This document shows, piece after piece, positions 57,177-64,000 of a stretch of 64,000 nucleotides of DNA; position 1 is the stretch's first letter; the number at the start of each line of letters is the position of its first letter. The DNA comes from Lyophyllum atratum (taxonomy: Eukaryota; Basidiomycota; Agaricomycetes; Agaricales; Lyophyllaceae), in NCBI GenBank assembly GCA_014905825.1, contig JACGCN010000086.1:1-64000 (forward strand), given 5' to 3'. The position numbers were made by a program, and so were the translations under genes. The notes beneath the pieces were generated by a model. That model saw only the letters and a list, made by a program, of their open reading frames with translations. It did not search any database and was not told the DNA's origin.

Positions 57177-58863
57177 ATGATGAATGTACTCAAACACCCG
57201 TCTTTCTTCCGCCCTTCCAGTCGACCCTCCTCCCCTCCCTTCATGACTTCATCAGTCTCTCCACCCACCTCTCGCCCAGGCTCCAGCAATGGCTTGGAGC
57301 GGGGACCCCGTTCCCTCAACAAGTTGTCCTTGAGCAACTTCCGACGCCCCTCTCCATCTCCAGGTGCTGCTGTGAATACGGTTCCAACCACCCTCGTCCA
57401 GGATGGAACTTACTTGGAGATGCTAAGCTTGAAGCTTAGCGAAGCCGTTTCCAAGTCGCTTGCTCAGCCTACAGGTCCAGCCGCTGCCAACGAGCAGCTT
57501 TCCGGGAAGCGTCCGATACCTCAGGGTCGCGGGCACGCCCTTGGTGCTCTCATCGCTTCGTGTGTTTTCTTGCTTCGGTCATTTCGATCATTTTAATTTA
57601 TGAATTTTCGTCAGGGAACTTAAGGCCACGCAAGAGTCGCCACATCTGCACAGGGCCATTCTTCGCTCGTTGCACCGTCCCCTGTCTGTTCTGCTGACAA
57701 ACCTGTCTGCGCATCTCCTCCCCCTCATCTCATCGCCTGCTTTCCAGCATGCACCTGCACCCACGGTGCAATCACCCAACCCAAATCCGACGCAGCTACA
57801 TGCCATTGCCATTGCTACTTTCGTCGGCGAGCTGCTCGAAACGTTCGACGAGCTGGATCTGGGAACGGACGTTGATTTACGGGGTGACGGATTGAAAACG
57901 ATTCGCGAGGGCCTCGTCTCTCTGATCAACAGGGTCATCGGTCCATTAGTTGCCTCGATTCGCAACGAACTGATGCCTCTTCTTGAGGCACTTGAGACAC
58001 CCAGTTCGCTAATTGGGACTAGGGTCACTCCTGGTGTTAAAGCACCGGCTGCCCCGCATGCTTCCATCGTAGCACTGCAGGCAATCATGCCCATATATGC
58101 GAAGGCCATTGCACGTTATACCACCTCCGCTGCGTCCCAGACGACGCTCGCCACTTTCCTGATATCCATCGCGTGGCGTGGGTTGGTCTCTCTGGCGCAC
58201 CGACCCTATATGCCTGCTTCACCCCAAGCGTCGCCTACATTAATACCGATCGCGATCAAGAAAAGTCGTGGAACAACCACACCTCCGGTGACGCCTCCCT
58301 CAGCTAGATTCAATATCAAACTCCCTCCTTCGCGACCCCCATCCCCGCCGCTACTTCTCGTGCGAGCTACAGCAGCAGCCGACGCTCGCGCCCTCTTCGA
58401 TCTGCTTAGCCTATTCCCACTACCCACGGGTGGGAAGGAAGCCACAAGGCTAGCTCGAGAGGTTGTCAACGATGCTTTCGAAGGCCTCAAAGCATTACCT
58501 CCGCTTCTTGACGCGGTTCATAGTCTGCCATCGTCAAAATTTGAATCTGAGCAGGGATTAAACGAAGTAGCAAGAGAGCTTGAAATTCTCGCTACCGAGG
58601 TTCCCCTGCTTATCGCCCTGCCGGTCGTCCTGCAGGCTCCCGTGAACGGGATATCAGCCAACATATCAGTTGGAAATATGATTGGCCTTACAGAGGACCA
58701 ATACAGAAGGCAGTGCTTGTCTGGTTTCGGGCGAGCAGAAGAATGCTCAACTACCGTAGCCCTTCGGGTCCTGGACGCTCTGGGCACCAACCCGGATGCT
58801 CATCCTATTATATCGCGATGGTTGGAAATGGAGATCGCGGAAGCGTTGGAGCAAGCCAACTAA
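57177..58863 (+). CDS. Conserved-looking helical protein, function unknown
   Basis: Two exons (57177-57559, 57615-58863) join in phase to 543 residues; the start could also be the second Met at 57180. The N-terminal 60 residues are Ser/Pro-rich with a basic tract. The rest is mostly helical, with blocks LQDG-TYLEMLSLKLSEAVSK, GRGHALGALIASELKAT, LHRPLSVLLTNLSAHLLPL, ATFVGELLETFDELDLG and ARALFDLLSLFPLPTGGKEA. The C-terminus contains a Cys-bearing stretch (QYRRQCLSGFGRAEECS). No catalytic motif or membrane helix is evident. I do not recognise the family; the regular helix pattern would suit an ARM/HEAT-like scaffold. Confidence 0.7.
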
Positions 58864-59676
58864 TTTTCATGCACTCTTTACTCTCTGTCATCCTCATTTT
58901 CGTAGCTTCGTGTGTTCTGACATTGTTATCTCTTAAAGTATTTCGGCATAGACACGTTAGTTATTGGGCCTTCCGCTACTTCTTCTCGGGATGGTATGTC
59001 TGGTACTTGCTATACTAGCTGTAGTTTCTTTGCTTGCTTAATGCACCATCTGAACTTCATGCTTTCCATGTCCACCGAGTCGATAGTTCGTCGTTGTTTG
59101 ACCTTTCTATGCCTACAGCAATCTCTTGTGACGAATGCCTGCCCACGGCGTCTTCCGCTACCGAACACCGAACGCCGGACGATAGGGTACGCATGGCCCA
59201 TAGCAACGTTCAGCGACTGCCTTTGTCCTCGTGTGTTCAGGTCATCCAGACCCAGTTGGACCACTAATAGATGATACACCCTGTGAAGCACGGACATGCG
59301 GATAGTCATGTCATAGTCTTTCAATATGAACGGGTACCTACCGTTGATTCGATGATGGAAGTGCGAACTTGTCAAGAACCTTCAAAGAGCTTGTCGGTTG
59401 CATTCGATAAGATGTGAATGAAAAGATTCACGTCAGCGAAATCGTCGCGTCGGGAAACGTGAGTTCCCCAATGCGTACAGGATGTTCAATATGACATACG
59501 CAGGCGAGCCATGAGATACCAGGCAGCCATACGTTAGGTATCAGTCTCCGTGACTGGACGCTAAGAACAGATCCGTCAAGATAGAGTAGTATGTAAAATA
59601 CATGCAGCCTAAGACTGCTACTAACAGAAACAATAAAAATCCATCATCGGAAGCCTGCCGAATTACCAAGATACAT
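58864..59676. other. Convergent intergenic region
   Basis: 813 bp between the 3' ends of the 543-residue gene and the primase gene. Short frames at 58996-59274 (plus) and 59010-59375 (minus) overlap each other and carry no motifs; I regard them as chance. Confidence 0.4.
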
Positions 59677-61215
59677 CTAGGCAGCGACTGAGCTAAACCA
59701 GAGGATAGAGCAGAAATGACACGGACCTCGTCCCCGCTTGTCCTGCCTTACTTGCTCCATCAGTCTCAGAGCATGCTTGTCCAGCATATCGACATATGGC
59801 TTCAAGGAGGTTCTCTCCCAATCTGCAGTAGCTGTGAGGCATATGAAACAAAACAGGGAGGGAAATGGTACCAGAATGGTGTTCCCCAGGTTCACCCTCC
59901 GACTTGCCAACCAGATCTAATTCTTTCAGCAGCTGGCCGACAGTGGGCACGCTCTCCGGATCGAAGTCATCCATGCGCTCGGGGTCCACCGGGACACAGA
60001 CACGCCCAGTTTTGGGGTGGATGCAAAACGGCGCTTTCAACAAATGGTTCCTATGTTTAGATACCTCTGCATCTATACGAGGATACGTGTAGTGGAGAAT
60101 GATGTCCTCCATCGCGGCGGCCATGGTTATCTAAGGGAATTATCAACAAACAATCTACACTTTGCAAATGGGAATGACATACACGTTGCGCAGATCCCTT
60201 ATCATACTCCTTGACTTCTTTCTTGAGGTCTATCCACTTGTCTTCAGAGCAACGGGATGGATCCTCTGACCACTTCTCGCGAAGCGTCGTTACAATCTGA
60301 GAATCGGGAATTTGCTGAAGCAGTGATTCGTAACCTTCCTTCGACGCAAAGAGATCCTGGTCGGTGAGGACAAGTTCGGAAAATATTGTTGCAAGATGGT
60401 CCACAGCTGTCCTAAGGACTCCAGTGAGTTATAATCTAATGATTGAATCGGATCAACGCACTGCAATGAAGGTGGAAGCGAGCGGCCGTTGAGGCGCACA
60501 TTCAACCTTTTACTAGACTCCCGTCCACCATGTATCACGGTCATCCAATTGACAAGGGCCTTCCGCTGATCGTCAGTCAACTCCATGGCCTCTTTGTCTG
60601 ATATCCACAGATGGATACCACGTCTACCAGAATACACCCAGAGAAGGTGTTCATAGCCAAACTGTTCGCGTATTGATGTATGGAGAACTTGCACGGCTGC
60701 CGATATGAACGCCCAACATCGCCTGCAGATGTCGGTACCCGAGCAGCATGTCCGAACAGGATCATAATCGGTCATATCGATGTCGAAAACGAGCTCGCGT
60801 TGCAGAGGGTTGAAGGTGCCGGGTCGAGCTGTCTTCCTATCCCTCGGCTCAAATATGTTCTTGAGACAGGAAGATCTCAACGAAGTCAGGAGGACTTACC
60901 TTGTGAGTATACACGGGTCCAATCTCAAACCGAGTCGGATTGAGTTGGCAAACTTGTTTTTTCAGATCCTCGGCCGTATCGAAAGAATTATAGCGAAGGT
61001 ACACGTCGCCTTGCAGCGTGAAAGCAAATTCGCGGTGCGTGTAGAGACGCGTCGGCACATGTTCGTGGTTCAGCCAATTGAAAATGGATTTGAAAGGGTA
61101 GAGACGACGATAGAAGGCTAGCATGACCTCTGGGACGAGATTTTTTCAGTGCTTTGTCAATAGATATCAGTATAGGCATACCGGGGGAGGTGTCAACGGC
61201 TTCCGCAATGGCCAT
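59677..61215 (-). CDS. PRI1: DNA primase small (catalytic) subunit
   Basis: The start at 61215 encodes MAIAEAVDTSPG, with the first intron joining EVMLAFYRRLYPF. Then follow SIFNWLNHEHVP, REFAFTLQGDVYLRYNSF and LKKQVCQLNPTRFEIGPVYT. The catalytic block is RELVFDIDMTDYDPVRTCC (two Asp residues of the primase active site). A zinc motif follows (CCSGTDICRRCW). Further blocks are LLWVYSGRRGIHLWISDKEA and RIDAEVSKHRNHLLKAPFCI, HPKTGRVCVPVDPE. The stop is at 59677. The enzyme makes RNA primers as part of the Pol alpha-primase complex in S phase. The end after SLKPYVDMLDKHALRLMEQV is short and may involve one more intron. An MluI cell-cycle box lies 93 bp upstream. Confidence 0.95.
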
Positions 61216-62507
61216 GGTGGTGCAATGAAGAGGACTCTTCGGAAACGTGACTTTCCTGATTACATGGTCACATCACCTGAGGCTGCACTCGACCGCGACT
61301 ATCACGGACGCGTGACTGCCATTTCTACTACTACTACTAGTTTTTTTACTCGCTGAACGACGCTGATGCTCTGAGTCTGGAGCTCAGTCACTGGCAATCA
61401 GGTCTCTAGGTCTCCCATCGCTGAGACTGCCAATCGCCATCATTCTAGACGACGTTCATACTGATCCCTTTGACAGAGGCGAGTGCGGTGAAGAGGCAGT
61501 AAATTCGATAATCTTCATATGTCTATGATCATTAATCTCATTCGTCCAAATTCACGAGTCTCTTGGGCGGACGTTCCACGGTGGGCCATTGATCTCTCAA
61601 GAACCGACCAGTCGGATATGCAGTATTCTTTCAAGGCAGCGATGCTCAAGACCTCGCTTTTGGGCTAGAATTAGGCGAAGATGATCGTTCCAGGCATCCT
61701 GATCCCGGTGTCTCTCAAGGCCTCCACCCAGCTACTCACCGGGAAGATTTAGAGCGAGACCTACATCTACCCGGTCGAAAGTCTTTGGATTCGGTGCTTT
61801 TTTGCTCCTGGAGTCAGCGCTCACTCCCGCCAATTCGAAATGCGCCACATCTTCGTTCCCCCCGCCTATCGCCGCCCCGCCACTACTGTCCCTCCTGCTT
61901 AAATACTCTTTTCTTGCCTCTTGAAAGTCATTTGTTGATAAACTACCTTAGGCCGCCGATTCTTTGCCTCTTGTATGTTATTGCGTGTGTCTATCATATC
62001 ATAAAATTAGTTGTATTGATTTTCGCTAGCCATCATAGCCTGGATTTCACGCTCAATGCGGATGCCTGAACCGACGTTCATAGTACTGCCAGGGTACGCT
62101 GCATCTCCAAATTTATAGCCGACTTCATCTTGGTACCCAATTAATTAATTTGAGGCCCTCGAGCCGCTATTCTCCAAAAGCTAGAACCACACCAACTGGT
62201 AGTCTTCTCCTCGAGTATCGAACTGCTTCTCTTGTGAATCTAAGGATATATGTAACCATTGGAAATTGCAGACGAAAGTCTGTGCTGAATCAATCGAATC
62301 AATCATAATCCAACCCTTCGTGCCACTTGACTTTTCACAAAAACGACGAGAGTAAGCAAGACATATTAATCGGGACGGCACGGTTATCAAGATATACATA
62401 GTGGTACAGGTACGCAAAAGGGGAATCATCAGCAGGTCGGAAAGGAGAATTATCGGAATGAGTGTCCGAGCACATCAGTTTCATCTCATAAGTGTGGCGT
62501 TGGTAAT
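61216..62507. other. Primase promoter and 1.1 kb with no clear gene
   Basis: Apart from the MluI box, a plus-strand frame runs from about 61593 to 61920 and beyond (contains DAQDLAFGLELGEDDRSRHP). The text is protein-like, but no start or splice partner could be placed and the family is not recognised. The rest is AT-rich. The stretch at 61340-61356 is a CTACTA run. Confidence 0.35.
61308..61313. promoter_or_regulatory. MluI cell-cycle box (ACGCGT) upstream of primase
   Basis: A palindromic ACGCGT lies 93 bp before the primase start codon. In yeasts this is the binding site of MBF (Mbp1/Swi6 or Res/Cdc10), which switches on DNA replication genes at G1/S, primase genes among them. One occurrence of a 6-mer can arise by chance; position and target gene make it plausible. 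Confidence 0.5.
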
Positions 62508-63588
62508 CTAGCCCACAAGGGGAGCTCTCTCCTCGTCGGACAACACGATGCGGCTTCCGCGTGACGTGACATAAAGACCGTATGCACCCTTGATGACCCA
62601 GACGACAGAAAGGATGGCGAACGCCAATGAAGTCCAGTGGATGAATCCGGAGCTAGTCTGGTGTGCGAATATTGCCCAGAGGGACCAAGATATGGCGATA
62701 GAGGCAGGTAGATCTCCTTCGGGGGTGGAGAAAGCATAAGTGGCAGCTGTTCCCTCGAGGAAAAAGCTGTGTGAAGAATGAGATCTTGAAATGAAAATGA
62801 AGGGGCGAATAGACTTACAGGGCGAGGAAAGCGAAGACCTTTGTCCAAACACCAGCGCGGTGGGTGACAGCGTTCACTCCGAAAGCCTCGAATGCGCTGA
62901 GGACTACAAGAACGGTTGTCCACCCGTGGTAGAGGGAGAAGGGAAGGTGGACGAAGATTTCATCGGCGGTGTTTTGAGGGGTGTGATGCTTCTTCGCTAT
63001 GTAATAGATGTGCTGCGCATGTGATGTCAGGACTAGGCTAGGAATCATCGTTTCAAGTTCAACTTACTGTTACAGTAGAGCAGACGAAAAGCGCCAGAAC
63101 GAAAGCTGAGCAGAATGTTAGATCTTGAAAACGGATGGTGGTGGTGAACACGCTGCTCACAAAGGATGAAGTGATGACTAGCCCAGAGGTTGACATATAT
63201 GGCATTCAGAACCGCCAGGAGGGGGAAGCGCCAGGAAATGCCGTCGATGATGACCCGTTTTCCAGAGGGGAAGAACTGGTAGATGATGGTTCCGAGGAGA
63301 AGAATGTGAATCAAGGACCTGTGAAACAACCTGAGATTGATACGGAACAACAATAGGGGCAATGACGAACCAGATGAGGAATGCCCATGGAGCGGGTGTC
63401 AAGTACGTTTCCTTTCCGTGGAAATAGATGCCTGCTGGGGAGGCAACAGTGTATAGGTTTGAACCAAGGAATAAGAAATAGGTGATAACATTGACAATCT
63501 TTGGACATTATAAATGAGCCTATAATATGTGGAGACGTGGAACGAGGACTACCTTGAGAAGGAGACCGTCTGTCCAGGAGTCGGCCAT
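62508..63588 (-). CDS. Multi-pass membrane protein, function unknown
   Basis: The start at 63588 encodes [12 protein letters not shown] before the first intron. It continues [19 protein letters not shown], then [53 protein letters not shown] and [20 protein letters not shown]. The last blocks are [38 protein letters not shown] and [20 protein letters not shown], then a short tail ending ERAPLVG. That makes about seven to eight helices in ~300 residues. The Trp/Tyr-rich helices and overall size recall TspO-related and DUF1774-type fungal membrane proteins, but I cannot assign it. Five introns. Confidence 0.7.
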
Positions 63589-63777
63589 TTTGTGGTGGGG
63601 TGTGGGGGAGGAAGGGAAGTTAGACCGCAGCGTGGTCGTCGCCTTGCTTTTGTATCCTGGGACCTGGATCACAACAACCGTGACGTCCCCAGTGCGTCAC
63701 CTGCCACGTGATGTACGTCATCCTGCACCACTGACAGAGTTCTCGAACCAATCTCGAACCCTGTTGCCTCAACTTCG

Positions 63778-64000
63778 ATGGCCGGAGCTTGTGCCAAGTG
63801 CACACAGACTGATAGCAGTCCTCGGAATTTCCTTCTCACATGCGCCGCCTGCTCATCATCATGGCACCATCGTACGTCCATCTCCCCCTCCTTGCTCCGC
63901 TTCTCACCTCCATTTAGGCTGTCACGAACCTGTCGTCGACGACCATGCTCTCATTGCCCTCATCAAGGCATCCACTCAACACAATCACGAAAAGGGTCTG
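63778..64000 (+). CDS. PHD-type zinc-finger protein (5' end only, runs off the window)
   Basis: Exon 1 (63778-63871) joins exon 2 (from 63918) in phase. The product begins MAGACAKCTQTDSSPRNFLL, then TCAACSSSWHHRCHEPVVDD and HALIALIKAS. Cys pairs CAKC and CAAC, then W-H-H-x-C-H, match the first half of a PHD finger, often a reader of histone H3 tails. The second half would lie in later sequence. It is divergent from the membrane protein gene (189 bp between starts). Confidence 0.72.
   Translation, partial: MAGACAKCTQTDSSPRNFLLTCAACSSSWHHRTSISPSLLRFSPPFRLSRTCRRRPCSHCPHQGIHSTQSRKGS

Overview
The window looks like nuclear DNA of a filamentous basidiomycete, most likely a mushroom-forming agaricomycete. 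Genes are closely packed on both strands and cut by many short (about 45-60 nt) GT-AG introns. Several Ser/Pro-rich predicted proteins have the style of that group. The recognisable genes are eukaryotic housekeeping genes: mitochondrial pyruvate carrier, ribosomal protein L12, RACK1, Mediator subunit 1, UTP6, GOT1, a BUB2-type GAP and the small subunit of DNA primase. I see no rRNA, no convincing tRNA, no CRISPR array and no bacterial-style operon.

Layout. 0-9.1 kb: an MPC2-type pyruvate carrier, an Apq12-like membrane protein, a small acidic protein, a 2.2 kb stretch with no clear gene, a DCAF7/WDR68-type WD40 protein and a concentrative nucleoside transporter. 11.2-22.4 kb: a palmitoyl-protein thioesterase (PPT1) gene split by a 10,074-bp Ty3/Gypsy-type LTR retrotransposon. 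The element sits inside a 50-nt intron, between the probable branch point and the 3' splice site. Its two LTRs differ by one T, and it is flanked by the 5-bp duplication TCCTC. Its single gag-pol frame is itself interrupted by a 759-bp element with 186-bp inverted terminal arms, flanked by CTCGGG. The result is a three-layer nest: host gene, retrotransposon, small DNA element.

22.6-42.3 kb: a 1462-residue Ser/Pro-rich protein with a C-terminal membrane anchor, Mediator subunit 1, a mitochondrial-type membrane protein, RPL12, a PHO80-type cyclin, a protein kinase with a long Ser-rich tail, UTP6 and a Ser/Pro-rich protein. 43.7-64 kb: GOT1, an unassigned protein, RACK1, a nucleoside hydrolase, a bZIP factor, a BUB2/Cdc16-type GAP, a large adaptin subunit (AP-4 epsilon-like), an unassigned 543-residue protein, DNA primase small subunit with an MluI cell-cycle box upstream, a multi-pass membrane protein and the start of a PHD-finger gene that runs off the window.

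The genes do not form one pathway. Several are divergent pairs sharing short promoters (UTP6/Ser-rich protein, BUB2/adaptin, membrane protein/PHD gene, RPL12/cyclin). Exon boundaries were read by eye from splice signals and frame continuity. Where I give exon sums, the phases were checked. Family names come from remembered motifs, not from a search.
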